From an uncultured Prevotella sp. (GTDB lineage: Bacteria > Bacteroidota > Bacteroidia > Bacteroidales > Bacteroidaceae): a stretch of 64,000 nucleotides of DNA. The position numbers and the translations under genes were made by a program. Each line of letters opens with the position of its first letter. The first letter of the stretch is position 1. The stretch lies in assembly GCA_946415245.1 (NCBI GenBank), contig CAMKRS010000001.1, forward strand, positions 186,001-250,000. Direction: 5' to 3'. This document shows positions 49,052 to 58,877 of this stretch, piece after piece. The notes beneath the pieces were generated by a model, which was not told the DNA's origin, did no database searches, and was given only the letters and a program-made list of their open reading frames with translations.

Positions 49052-49807
49052 ATGAAAAGACCTAAGAAATTAATTAAGGCAATCTTTGCTGCCTTTGTCA
49101 TGGCCTTGTTTGCACAACCCGTGCAGGCACAGGACAGAGTAGACGAGTTTGGCATTTTCGACCACATGTCGGTGGGCCTGACTCTGGGAACCACGGGCGT
49201 TGGTTTAGACCTCGCAGCCCCAGTGACTGACTATCTGCAGGTACGTGCAGGATACAACTTCTTCTCTGGATTTAAGTATTCAGAGGATGTGGATTACCGT
49301 GCCAAGGGTAAACCCAAAAGAGGCAAGACAAAGGCCGAGGGTACTAACTACATGGGCACAGGCCACCTGCTGCTTGACGTGTATCCCTTCCCTGCCTACA
49401 CCTTCCACGTTACAACAGGATTCTACCTCGGCACCGATGAGGTCGTGAAGCTGGAGAACACCAGCCCTGTGAAGGACTTCGAGCCAGGTGAGGGTATCGT
49501 GATCGGCGACCACATCGTGGGCTTCGACGCAGACGGTTATGCCCATGGTGTCATCAAAGTCAACAAATTCCGTCCTTATGTCGGCATCGGCTTTGGACGC
49601 AGTGTTCCTCGCAAGCGCTTTGGCGTGAGTGGCGACTTCGGTGTGCAGTTCTGGGGCAAGCCAAAAGTGTATGAGAAGCAGACTGGCATGGACCTCGAAG
49701 TGAAGAAAGAAGACCTGGGCGACGACAGCAACAAGTATTACGACGTGATATCTAAATTCTCGGTATGGCCTGTGGTGACACTCCGGCTGACATATAGAAT
49801 TTTTTAA
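49052..49807 (+). CDS. Outer-membrane beta-barrel protein
   Basis: Signal peptide MKRPKKLIKAIFAAFVMALFAQPVQAQ; amphipathic strands; terminal aromatic TLRLTYRIF. Confidence 0.7.
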   Translation: MKRPKKLIKAIFAAFVMALFAQPVQAQDRVDEFGIFDHMSVGLTLGTTGVGLDLAAPVTDYLQVRAGYNFFSGFKYSEDVDYRAKGKPKRGKTKAEGTNYMGTGHLLLDVYPFPAYTFHVTTGFYLGTDEVVKLENTSPVKDFEPGEGIVIGDHIVGFDADGYAHGVIKVNKFRPYVGIGFGRSVPRKRFGVSGDFGVQFWGKPKVYEKQTGMDLEVKKEDLGDDSNKYYDVISKFSVWPVVTLRLTYRIF

Positions 49808-49808
49808 T

Positions 49809-49829
49809 GGTAAAAGGTAAAAAAGTAAG
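49809..49829 (+). repeat. Short GGTAAAAGGTAAAAAAGTAAG repeat between two genes
   Basis: Same family as 3011-3048, 3425-3464 and 4938-4980. Confidence 0.7.
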
Positions 49830-49832
49830 AAT

Positions 49833-50744
49833 ATGATGAAGAAGATATTAATGATGATGGCCCTTGTGGCCACAGCCCTGTTCGTTGTCACTGCCTGCGA
49901 CAAGAAAGATGACGACGACAATGGCGGCAATGGCGGCAATGAGGATAGTGGCATTGTAACTCTCACAGCTCCTCCCTATAAGGATGAGGCGAGGGTACTG
50001 AATATCACTCAAGACAACAGTGAGGGCATCAAGCAGTTGCGCTTGATGGAGAGTGGTGGTTATATGATTACTCGTCAGGCTGGCTCTGCAAATGCGCGTA
50101 TCAGGCGTGCAGGCTCAGACGACGGTATCTATGAATTTGGCAAATATACGTATAGCGGCGGCAAGTATGTATTCGACAATGGGATGACCATCTCAGTAGA
50201 GCAGTCAGGATCAGGCCAGAACGTCGAGGTGACTATTACATGGAAAAACGGCACGTCTATCAAGACAACTGCTACCATTGTTACTTCTAGTAGCGTGGCA
50301 GCAGGCATTTTTACCGATAATCTGTGCAGCCGCCCGTGGAAAGTCGAGCGGGTTATTGCCAGTGCTGCCTTTGAAGGAAAGACACTTGGCAAGGAGTTCA
50401 AGGGTCCAGTTGATCTGGCAGAAGTCAAGGCGTGGTATGAGAATAATTTCGGAAAGTTCAAGGATCAGTTTGATGCCAATACCATCGTCGAGGGCATCTA
50501 TTTCGACTCCAAAGGCTTGTTCGCCATCAACTACCAGAACCGTATTGATGATGTGGGCACGTGGCGTTGGACAAGCATGAACGATGGCGATCTGGTTTAC
50601 ACATGGAACGACAAGCAGAGTGCAATCTCGTTGTTTACGGGCAGTGCGTCGGTAGAGTTCACGAAGAGTCCTGAGAGTTGTAAACTGATCCTCAAGGGCG
50701 TTGTGAATGGCATCGACTTCGAGTTCGCATTCTACATGAAGTGA
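49833..50744 (+). CDS. Lipoprotein of unknown function
   Basis: ATALFVVTACDKKDDDDNGGNGGN lipobox and linker. Confidence 0.75.
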   Translation: MMKKILMMMALVATALFVVTACDKKDDDDNGGNGGNEDSGIVTLTAPPYKDEARVLNITQDNSEGIKQLRLMESGGYMITRQAGSANARIRRAGSDDGIYEFGKYTYSGGKYVFDNGMTISVEQSGSGQNVEVTITWKNGTSIKTTATIVTSSSVAAGIFTDNLCSRPWKVERVIASAAFEGKTLGKEFKGPVDLAEVKAWYENNFGKFKDQFDANTIVEGIYFDSKGLFAINYQNRIDDVGTWRWTSMNDGDLVYTWNDKQSAISLFTGSASVEFTKSPESCKLILKGVVNGIDFEFAFYMK

Positions 50745-50913
50745 ACTCAGAAGGGACGGTTCTTGCGTCCCTTAGGTAGCAAGCGAGCAAAGCTCGAACG
50801 CTCAGTGAGTTCTTGTCCTTGAACATAAAAAGACGCTAAAACGCTTAGACGTTTGAGACGCTCTGAAGCATCATATCCATAAAGAAGGGGACTCTCGCGA
50901 GCCCCCTTTCTTG
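50742..50913 (+). repeat. Repeat B copy 2 (with an extra internal segment)
   Basis: tgaactcagaagggacggttc...agtgagttc...agacgtttgagacgctctgaagcatcat...agaaggggactctcgcgagccccctttcttg; first TGA is the stop of the preceding CDS. Confidence 0.85.
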
Positions 50914-50915
50914 TC

Positions 50916-53336
50916 TTAGATAGCAGTGCGTAGTTTTTGGAAATGTCCATGGCTGATTTTCTTGACGGCGCCCGATTTGATGAGTGTGTTGATACGGGCT
51001 GAGGCTGTGGTGTTCGAGGAATAGCCCCAGATATCCATCACGTTCTTGGTGGTAAACTCCTGTGGCAGCGACTCGAAGTATTCGTTGGTCTTGTCGTAGA
51101 CGGCACGTGTCTGCGTATCACGCTCCTCATTGTCGAAGTAGTCTTGCCACATCAGTCCGAACAGCGTTTCCTCGCAGGCGAAGAGGATTTCGAACATTAG
51201 CGTGGCGAATTCCAGATGCTGCTTGGTGATCTTCACCGTCATCGTCTGTTGGAAATCCTCCCATGATTTCTGCGTCGAGACGACCTGTGGGATGCAGATG
51301 GCCATCACCTTGTCCTGCATACGTTTAAGCATGGTCAGTGTAGCTTCGTCGCCTTCGTTGGCAGCTTCCTCCATACGGGCAGCGACCATCTTGTACACAT
51401 GTGCCACCAGTTTCTCCAGACCCTTGATCTCGCCATGCAGACCGTCCATCCTGCGCGACCACTTCTTCATCTCGTTGGCAGCCGCCATACTCTTTGGCTT
51501 TTTGGTCAGCGGGCGCATCTTGAAGTTGCCTGTAGGCATCACAAACACGCTGAGTCGTGTGGCCAGTCCATCGCCGATGTTGCTGAGGTTGACAAACTTC
51601 TTCAGCGAGGTGCTTGTGCCTGTTGCTACCAAGATATAGTGTACAGGCATGATGCCGTTCACACTGTCCTTGTTGCTGTAGTCCACACCGTTTTTCTCGT
51701 TGTGGAAGCTCTGTAGCATCATGTCGCGCTTTTCCTGGAACGAGCCGGATGCTTTCACGATTGACAGCAGCTCAGAGGCAAAGGTGTAGAGATGATAATA
51801 GTAGAGACCACCCTCGGCCGTTGGCACCGTTGCATTCTGCATACGACGGTACATTACGTTGTTCGAGGTCTTTACAGGGCAATAACGAACCATCTCCGTG
51901 GGTCGCTTCAAGGCGTCTTTCTTCTGCTCCTTCTGCGAGGTCTCACGCTCGTTCAGACCCTCCTTGTACAAACGTTCCTGCTCACGTCCAGGCGCATCGG
52001 CCTCCTGCATCACCTCCATAATGTACTCGTCTTGCTTCACGGCAAAGCCCTTACCAGTGGCGGGGCCGCCAATGACCATTGCCAGGATGTTCAGACGATG
52101 GGCATAGCCCTCGAAATCCTGATACCAGCACTTGGTCAGCAGGGCGTCGTACATACCAGCAGCTGTGATCACACCGCCAGGCTTGACCTCATCGTCGTCG
52201 ATATAGCCAATGGCCGATGCATAGCATCCCAATGGAAGTTTCAGCAGGCGCTTGGCCCAGTCGGCATAGGGCAGACGTGACTTGCTCAGTCCTGAGAACT
52301 CATCGACACCCGCCTCACGAAGGGCATGATACATACGTTTGGGCATGCGCTTCTCTTCCTTGTAGCTAAGGGCCGACTTCACCGTCTGGCTGACGTTTTC
52401 GCCACGCTCCTTGACAATGTCCTGCACCCACGACTGAGCCCTGAGGATAGCTTCAATCATGATGGGGTCGGAGTCGCAGATGTAGCGCAGATGGTCGGCC
52501 AACTCGAGTGAGGTTTTGTGGCGGGAGCCAGGTTCAGGCAACTGCGGACCCACCCAGCAGTCGACGATCTTCTGCATGGACACTGTCTTGTACTTACAAT
52601 CCGAAATACAAAATTTCTCAATTTCTAAACTTGCCTTTTTGCCACCAGTCTTGGCAGCGTTGCCGCCCTGACTGTTGCCCTGACGATAGGCATCGCCGAA
52701 AAGGGTATCGTACTCCGGATTCTCATAGCTGAACATACGTTCTGCATCGAAGAAGAGGATGTCGCCTGCAGGCTCTGAGGGTGCAAACGACATGCGCGAG
52801 GCATCCTTACCGCTTTCATCGGCCTGAAGACCCAGCTGACGGGCCAGCTCACAGGCATTCTCGATGAGGTTACCCCACTCCTTGCGGGCGATGAACACAA
52901 ACTTGAGGCCTGCATTCGAGGAAGTGATAAACACCAACAGTACTCCCAGCTCGCGAAGCTGAGTCTCTTCCCAGCGATGGAACACCTCTACAGGATTCTC
53001 CGTCAGATGATCCACGTCGAGTACGGCTAGGCCGTTCAAGTGGGCTGACTTCTGCAGGCGCCACTTGCCAAGTTGCATCTGCTTGGTCTCCACACCGTTC
53101 TCCATGACTGTGACCTCCTTCTCACACGCTGCGAAGTCGTCGGCCACGAAGATGAGGCCCTCCAACGAGTGCTTCACCTTGTCGGCCCCTACCGTGTCGC
53201 CCTGCTTACGGAGATCACGTATCCTGCCAACCTTACGGAAGGTCTCAGGATTGTTAAACACTGCTTCCAGCTGCTCAGCAGAGACGATTTGCTCTGTCTG
53301 GGCCAGAAGATTTCTCTGAATTGTAATTTTCGCCAT
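50916..53336 (-). CDS. BT4734/VirE-N-like + DUF3987-type primase/helicase-like protein
   Basis: LNGLAVLDVDHLTENPVEVFHRW...VFITSSNAGLKFVF..; P-loop GGPATGKGF; SNNVMYRRMQNA..LYTFASELLS. Confidence 0.82.
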   Translation of the reverse strand: MAKITIQRNLLAQTEQIVSAEQLEAVFNNPETFRKVGRIRDLRKQGDTVGADKVKHSLEGLIFVADDFAACEKEVTVMENGVETKQMQLGKWRLQKSAHLNGLAVLDVDHLTENPVEVFHRWEETQLRELGVLLVFITSSNAGLKFVFIARKEWGNLIENACELARQLGLQADESGKDASRMSFAPSEPAGDILFFDAERMFSYENPEYDTLFGDAYRQGNSQGGNAAKTGGKKASLEIEKFCISDCKYKTVSMQKIVDCWVGPQLPEPGSRHKTSLELADHLRYICDSDPIMIEAILRAQSWVQDIVKERGENVSQTVKSALSYKEEKRMPKRMYHALREAGVDEFSGLSKSRLPYADWAKRLLKLPLGCYASAIGYIDDDEVKPGGVITAAGMYDALLTKCWYQDFEGYAHRLNILAMVIGGPATGKGFAVKQDEYIMEVMQEADAPGREQERLYKEGLNERETSQKEQKKDALKRPTEMVRYCPVKTSNNVMYRRMQNATVPTAEGGLYYYHLYTFASELLSIVKASGSFQEKRDMMLQSFHNEKNGVDYSNKDSVNGIMPVHYILVATGTSTSLKKFVNLSNIGDGLATRLSVFVMPTGNFKMRPLTKKPKSMAAANEMKKWSRRMDGLHGEIKGLEKLVAHVYKMVAARMEEAANEGDEATLTMLKRMQDKVMAICIPQVVSTQKSWEDFQQTMTVKITKQHLEFATLMFEILFACEETLFGLMWQDYFDNEERDTQTRAVYDKTNEYFESLPQEFTTKNVMDIWGYSSNTTASARINTLIKSGAVKKISHGHFQKLRTAI

Positions 53337-53520
53337 AAATTTTGCGTTTTAAATTTGTCATTAACGGGGTGTCAAAACCCCGCTGCGAACCTTTCGCAAC
53401 GGCGAAGTTAGTAATAAAAAAATGGGTTAAAGAGGCTATCAGCCGAATGCCCAGAATACGGCAACGGCTATCAGTCGAATGTTCATTCCATCATATGAAC
53501 TATCAGAAATCAGGTAATTT

Positions 53521-54174
53521 TCAGCAGATTTTTGCCCTCATGAGTGAGGTGAGTATTTCCTCGGCAATTTTGTACATACGGTCGAAGGCGTTTTGCCTGC
53601 GTGTACTCTCACCCCATGGCTTCTTCCATTTTGTAAAAGGCAGTCGGAAGATGTTGTCTTGAGTGATATTGCTCATAGTACTCAGGTCGAGCTCGGCATT
53701 CAACTGTTTCAGCTTGAGCGTATTAATCAGGTGTATGAAATTCTGATATTGGGTTTCGCGCATGTTGGCAATCTTGCGATCTACGAAGATGCGATACACA
53801 GCCCACCAGTGGTTTTTCTGGCAAAACAGTGGCTTGCCGTCTTCTGCCTTCAGCTGCATCAGATTATCTAGGATGGTCTTCAGCTGAGACATATAGACGG
53901 CTCTCAGAGCTTCCTGCTCCTCTGGTGACTTTTCCTCCACTTGTTGCTCGCCCTCATCCAGACTGTATTCGTTGTAAGGATGGAGTCCCTTACGGTCAAG
54001 CGCATCATAAAGATAGTCGCGCAACGAGTCGTCGTGTGTATAGCCGGCATGAAACAAAGCCGACAACGCCCAGCTTTTTGTTTCTTCGCTGCTGTCAGCA
54101 TCCTCCATCAGTCCTAACACCAGTTTGAGTGATACAGGATGGTTGCGTACTATGAAAATGTCATTCAGATTCAT
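53521..54174 (-). CDS. Hypothetical protein
   Basis: 217 aa; overlaps the upstream ORF by 14 nt; QKNHWWAVYRIFVDRKIANMRETQYQNFIHLINTL. Confidence 0.65.
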   Translation of the reverse strand: MNLNDIFIVRNHPVSLKLVLGLMEDADSSEETKSWALSALFHAGYTHDDSLRDYLYDALDRKGLHPYNEYSLDEGEQQVEEKSPEEQEALRAVYMSQLKTILDNLMQLKAEDGKPLFCQKNHWWAVYRIFVDRKIANMRETQYQNFIHLINTLKLKQLNAELDLSTMSNITQDNIFRLPFTKWKKPWGESTRRQNAFDRMYKIAEEILTSLMRAKIC

Positions 54175-54907
54175 CGGGGCGTTCCAGATAATCGTTCAAC
54201 TCTTTGTTCAGGCGGTCGGCCATGTAGCTCATCTGCTGGTCGAGCGTCGTGAAATGGAATTCGTAATGAGGGTTCACTTCCAGCATCGCTCTGGCCTGAT
54301 TCACGAACTCGAAGAAAATGTCATCGTCGTCGAGTGGTTGTATTTGCTGCTCATCTATCACATCGGCAAAATAAACCAGGAAAAGCGGTTTCAGGAGCAA
54401 GCTCTGCAGATAGAATTTACCCCCGATTTCCATATTGCTTAGCACAATCTCCTGATGGTTTTCTTTGGATTTTTCATCCCATTCCACTTCAATGCCATTT
54501 TCTTTTAAGCGATGCAACATGCCTAGAGGATCGTAGTCGGCTCCTGTATGCATCATCTGACTCATCATGAGCAGATTCAGTTGGAAACTGGGAATCTTCC
54601 GTCTTTGGGCAGGACATACCACCAAACAGTCTTTGTTTTCCAAGTGATACCATACTTTACCTTCGGCAGTTTCCACGGTGACCATGAAATTGAAGTTTTC
54701 CTTATCCTCACTCACCACTGCATTTTGCCCCAGTGTCCTGACTACGGGATGCTCGTGGGTAATGATACCATAGCCGCCATCAGGGGCGGGATCCTCTTCC
54801 ACTACCGAAAGAACGCCTATCTGTTCTGCTATTTCATCCTCGTCGAGGCCCATAATCACGTTATGGGGCTCGGGCAGCGGGATATAATGCGAATTGATAA
54901 TCTTCAT
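54161..54907 (-). CDS. Hypothetical protein
   Basis: Long ORF starting MKIINSHYIPLPEPHNVIMGLDEDEI; start placed downstream of minus-strand -7 TATCTTTG. Confidence 0.65.
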   Translation of the reverse strand: MKIINSHYIPLPEPHNVIMGLDEDEIAEQIGVLSVVEEDPAPDGGYGIITHEHPVVRTLGQNAVVSEDKENFNFMVTVETAEGKVWYHLENKDCLVVCPAQRRKIPSFQLNLLMMSQMMHTGADYDPLGMLHRLKENGIEVEWDEKSKENHQEIVLSNMEIGGKFYLQSLLLKPLFLVYFADVIDEQQIQPLDDDDIFFEFVNQARAMLEVNPHYEFHFTTLDQQMSYMADRLNKELNDYLERPDESE

Positions 54908-54969
54908 ACGCGTGTATACATATATATTATTGTGCTGCAAAGATACGAAGATTTTTCTGTACCACCAAA

Positions 54970-55070
54970 GTTTAGATATTTAGATATTTAGGATTTAAGG
55001 AAAAAAAGTAAAAAAAGTAAAATTACTATTTATATATTCCTATGAATTCTAAATTTCTAAATTCCTAAAC
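54970..55070. repeat. AT-rich inverted repeat (GTTTAGATATTTAGATATTTAGGA / AATTCTAAATTTCTAAATTCCTAAAC) around AAAAAAAGTAAAAAAAGTAAAA
   Basis: 54970-54995 and 55045-55070 are imperfect reverse complements. Confidence 0.7.
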
Positions 55071-55497
55071 ATGCTAAACTTCACAGGCGAGAACTATCCA
55101 ATCCCATGACGAGAACTATTCTCTCCTATGGTTTGCAGTATTCTCCGTTTTGCAACTATTAATGCTAGCAATTGTTACTATTAATATCTGCACTTTTTCA
55201 GTAGAATTTCGACTGTTTTATATTTTTTTTTACAATATTCAGCCGATCAAAGGATGCTGTATTAACCGTTTTTGTAGCATATGGGTGGTAACAATTGTTT
55301 TCTGCCGATGCAATTTTTGCTACCTAACTAGGCCGCAAATTCTGCTTCGAATGGTAATTTGAACGAATGTGATGCTTAAAAATGAAAAAATTATACACGA
55401 ATTGGTGTGTGCGGATCCGTGTCTTGAAATAAGAGGCTCTTGCTGACTGTTACTCGTATTTTGTTATGATGATAAGTGCCACTTGTTTTACCCAATC

Positions 55498-55615
55498 GGC
55501 AGCGATGTCGCCCCTGATTTTTCGTCGAAATGTTAAAAAACGACTCACAAAACACGTTTTGTTAGTCGAAAGTGTTGAATTGTGAGTCGATGAATCGAAA
55601 TTTTTTCTATATTTG
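55498..55615 (+). promoter_or_regulatory. Operator/promoter copy 3 with upstream block C
   Basis: ggcagcgatgtcgccc 55498-55513; cgactcacaaaacacgttttgttagtcg 55541-55568; gtgagtcg 55582-55589; tatatttg 55608-55615. Confidence 0.9.
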
Positions 55616-55653
55616 TGGCGTAATTAATCAATAACCAACAAAATAAAACGCGT

Positions 55654-56196
55654 ATGAAACAAAGATTACTACTATTATTCCTGCTTGTATGCTCCATTGG
55701 CATATATGCTGCAGAGGTGAACGGTGTTCGTATCACAACGAGCGAAAAAGACGCCTCTGGAAAGGAAATAACGTATGATTTCCTGTTTAAATCGAATCCG
55801 AAACTCACTTACCTGAACTCTTATGATGGCACCACGCTCCTGTCTGCTGAGGTAGCCATCAGTTCCACTGATGTGAAAGGTCGCTTTGGCAAGGACGAGA
55901 TTATCCTGGACCAGAGCAAGCTGAAGAGCCTGACCTTTATGGATGTATCGGCCACAAAGATCGATGCCCTAATGGCCGAAGGCAATCTGTGTGTACAACT
56001 GACCGACGAAGGTCTGCAGCTGAATGGCCTGCAAGCCAGCGAGGCCGTCAAGATCTACTCGCTCGACGGTAAGCTGCTCTACGCTGCGACTGCCTCGCCT
56101 GACGGCAGTGCGCATATCGGCATTTCCAGAAACCAGCCTGGTACCGTCTATGTCATCAAGGCTGGCAATGCTTCATTCAAAATCAGAACCAGATAA
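55654..56196 (+). CDS. Small secreted protein with C-terminal sorting-type tail
   Basis: Signal peptide MKQRLLLLFLLVCSIGIYAAE; C-term VKIYSLDGKLLYAATASPDGSAHIGISRNQPGTVYVIKAGNASFKIRTR. Confidence 0.75.
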   Translation: MKQRLLLLFLLVCSIGIYAAEVNGVRITTSEKDASGKEITYDFLFKSNPKLTYLNSYDGTTLLSAEVAISSTDVKGRFGKDEIILDQSKLKSLTFMDVSATKIDALMAEGNLCVQLTDEGLQLNGLQASEAVKIYSLDGKLLYAATASPDGSAHIGISRNQPGTVYVIKAGNASFKIRTR

Positions 56197-56214
56197 TCAG
56201 GGAGGAACCAAGAT

Positions 56215-58680
56215 ATGAAAAGAATCGCATTATTCATAGCAGCACTCATGGGTCTTAGCTCTATTGCCCATGCCCAAAAGTATCAGATGGACGTTCAGAC
56301 CAACGACGGTCTGATTACAAGCTATTTGGTAAATGACATGCAGGATGTGACCTATCAGGACGGTAAGACCATCATTACGTTTGGCAACAAGACGGTTAAG
56401 ACCTACGACAACAAGGAGATAGCAACCGTTTCATGGTCAGAAAACAAGGGTAGCGGGGGCTCGAATGCCGGCTCGTTTACACTTGACGAGGATCATCTGT
56501 CGGTGGTCACACCCGATTACTCCATTGAGTTCTCTCCGACAGCCATCGACAAGGAGATGACGCTGACGGTGACGAAGTCGTCGGGCACACCAAACATCAT
56601 ATTGGATGGCGTACAGATTGCCGTAGCCTACGACTTCAGCCTTGGAAATGTGCATGAACTGGACGGAGTCGCTGTGATCAGATTGCCGATGGAATTTTCG
56701 GCTGGCCAAAGAGCATCGGCGGTTTACTACAATCAGGAGAAGGCGAAATGGGAGGTCGTCAATGGCAACTATGATGCCGCAACCCATGAGATGGTCATTA
56801 CGACCAATCACCTGTCGACCTATGCCGGCCTGAAGATTGAGAATGCCATGACCAGGGCAGCCATGATGTCGTACTTGTGGATGCCTGGTCCTGATGAAAT
56901 GGCAGAACTATCGAAACTGACTGAAAAACTCGTCAATTTCATTTATTCCGACGATCCCGATGCAGCAGCCATTGAGGCGTATGGCAGTCAGTATTCTACA
57001 GTCACGCAATTGGGACTTGATGTCGGTTTCAATTCCTTATTGGCGGTAGGCTTCGGCAGCGAGTTGCTGGAAGGTTTCGCCGAGGTGTTAGGACGTGTGG
57101 GTGTGGCCTTAAGCGTCTACAATATCTGTCGTAATGCCTATAGTGGCGATGAAGCTCAACTGGCTGGTAATACCTTGAAACTCTGTCTGCAGGAGACGCT
57201 CTATTGGACAGGCAAATTCTGCGGCAATGCTATGCTGACGGCGTCATTGGCCGGTGTGGCATTCATTGACTATACCATCAATAAGTTTGCCACAGAGGCA
57301 TGGAGCAAGCGAAAGGACTTCTACAGGAATGCGATGGTGGAATATTACAGAAAGGGCGGAAAGGGCTATCGCTCGGCTGCTGACTGGTATAAGATCATGA
57401 TGGATATCTTTAAGCGCACTGACCTGACCACCGAGAAGATTCACCAACTTGTAGATGAAGAGGTGACCCGATACAGCAATGCGGTATGGAACGACTCAGA
57501 ATATCTGACATGGTATGAGGCCGACAAAGGGGTTACGTTCGGGTATAGCGGTGGTCAGATTGTCTGCAAGGATCTGGCAGTAGAAAAGCGTGGTGAGCTC
57601 TACAACGGCGTATTGGTCAGTGTGTTCCGTTTCATCGGAGCGAATAAAGAGCAGATGGCATTTGATCTTGCCTACGATGCAATGCAAAAATATGTGGAGG
57701 AACTGAATAAGGGAGTGATTCTGCAATTTGTCGACAATTCCAGGACTGACGACAAGACGGAATCTGCCTATAAAGGCTATACCGTGCGCTTCAAGAATCT
57801 TCCTAAAACGATTAAGGACCCCAAGGAGTGGGAGTGTACGCTTGACAGCAAAGGTGAAGGCAAGATCGAGTATAGTGTCATCGCTGCAGCTGATGCAGAG
57901 ATTAAGCCTGTCTTAGAATTGGTGGCTCCAGACGAGAAGGAGACCGTGGTGAACGAAATCACCCTCAAGGACCTGAAGGCTGGCTATACCGAGAAGGACA
58001 AGAAGAACGTCATTAACATCGCACCCACGCAAATTGTGGGGGTTTTGTTAGCGGGAAATATCTCCTGTTCGGCAGCTTCTTTCCGAAAAGGTGAGAAGTA
58101 TAGTATGTCTCCTTTGGCTTTGTCTGCATTGATGAAACCCGGCGCCATCAAGGTAACAAATGAAGGAAAGAAATGGCATGTAGATTGTTTCGAGTTGCTT
58201 GAGGATGAAGCAGATAATGTCTATGTGGGATCTAAGAAAATAATTTCGTTCGACATCGACAACGTTGATAAGATCGCGACTAATGAAGCTAAGATGAGCA
58301 AACTTTACTTCTATTTTAAATCCAGCTTTTCTTCAGGCGGTGATCTTATGACTGAGCAGTTCGGATCCGCAAACGTGGTTCCTGAGATTCCCATGAGGCC
58401 AGGGACGCATAACATTGGTGCCGCAGCAGAAGACGGTGATGACGACTACTTCTTGGCTGACATGGTCGGAATCGCAGTCGGAGCCAAATACGCGAAGATG
58501 TGGGCCATTAACCAAACTAATGGTCTGAAATTCTCGGATTACAGCCTCACGAGAAAAGAATACGTGTATGAATGGGATAAAGAAGCCCGCAAAGACGTGC
58601 TTGACCACATCGACACGCATTCATTCTCAATACTTGACGATCCAAGTAACGAAATAATTGTAGTGCTCCTGTTTAAATAA
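56215..58680 (+). CDS. Large secreted protein of unknown function with central hydrophobic helical region
   Basis: Signal peptide MKRIALFIAALMGLSSIAHAQ; QTNDGLITSYLVNDMQDVTYQDG; LGLDVGFNSLLAVGFGSELLEGFAEVLGRVGVAL. Confidence 0.75.
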   Translation: MKRIALFIAALMGLSSIAHAQKYQMDVQTNDGLITSYLVNDMQDVTYQDGKTIITFGNKTVKTYDNKEIATVSWSENKGSGGSNAGSFTLDEDHLSVVTPDYSIEFSPTAIDKEMTLTVTKSSGTPNIILDGVQIAVAYDFSLGNVHELDGVAVIRLPMEFSAGQRASAVYYNQEKAKWEVVNGNYDAATHEMVITTNHLSTYAGLKIENAMTRAAMMSYLWMPGPDEMAELSKLTEKLVNFIYSDDPDAAAIEAYGSQYSTVTQLGLDVGFNSLLAVGFGSELLEGFAEVLGRVGVALSVYNICRNAYSGDEAQLAGNTLKLCLQETLYWTGKFCGNAMLTASLAGVAFIDYTINKFATEAWSKRKDFYRNAMVEYYRKGGKGYRSAADWYKIMMDIFKRTDLTTEKIHQLVDEEVTRYSNAVWNDSEYLTWYEADKGVTFGYSGGQIVCKDLAVEKRGELYNGVLVSVFRFIGANKEQMAFDLAYDAMQKYVEELNKGVILQFVDNSRTDDKTESAYKGYTVRFKNLPKTIKDPKEWECTLDSKGEGKIEYSVIAAADAEIKPVLELVAPDEKETVVNEITLKDLKAGYTEKDKKNVINIAPTQIVGVLLAGNISCSAASFRKGEKYSMSPLALSALMKPGAIKVTNEGKKWHVDCFELLEDEADNVYVGSKKIISFDIDNVDKIATNEAKMSKLYFYFKSSFSSGGDLMTEQFGSANVVPEIPMRPGTHNIGAAAEDGDDDYFLADMVGIAVGAKYAKMWAINQTNGLKFSDYSLTRKEYVYEWDKEARKDVLDHIDTHSFSILDDPSNEIIVVLLFK

Positions 58681-58748
58681 ATATGGGACGATACTAAGTG
58701 AGATCAATCACGCGAATTGGTCTTTGACCTAATCTCAAATACAGGAGC

Positions 58749-58857
58749 GGCAGCGATGTCGCTCTTGTGTTTTTAGGGTGAAATGTTAAATAACGACTAA
58801 CAAAACGCGTTTTGTGAGTCAAAAATTTGGATTTTTCTAATATTTTCCTTATATTTG
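58749..58857 (+). promoter_or_regulatory. Operator/promoter copy 4 (variant: no third half-site) with block C
   Basis: ggcagcgatgtcgctc 58749-58764; cgactaacaaaacgcgttttgtgagtca 58794-58821; tatatttg 58850-58857. Confidence 0.85.
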
Positions 58858-58877
58858 TAGCAAAAAGGGGGGAAAAA

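Noticed and set aside
52326-53411. Several plus-strand ORFs opposite the DUF3987 gene
   Set aside because: Antisense to a coherent 806-aa coding sequence.
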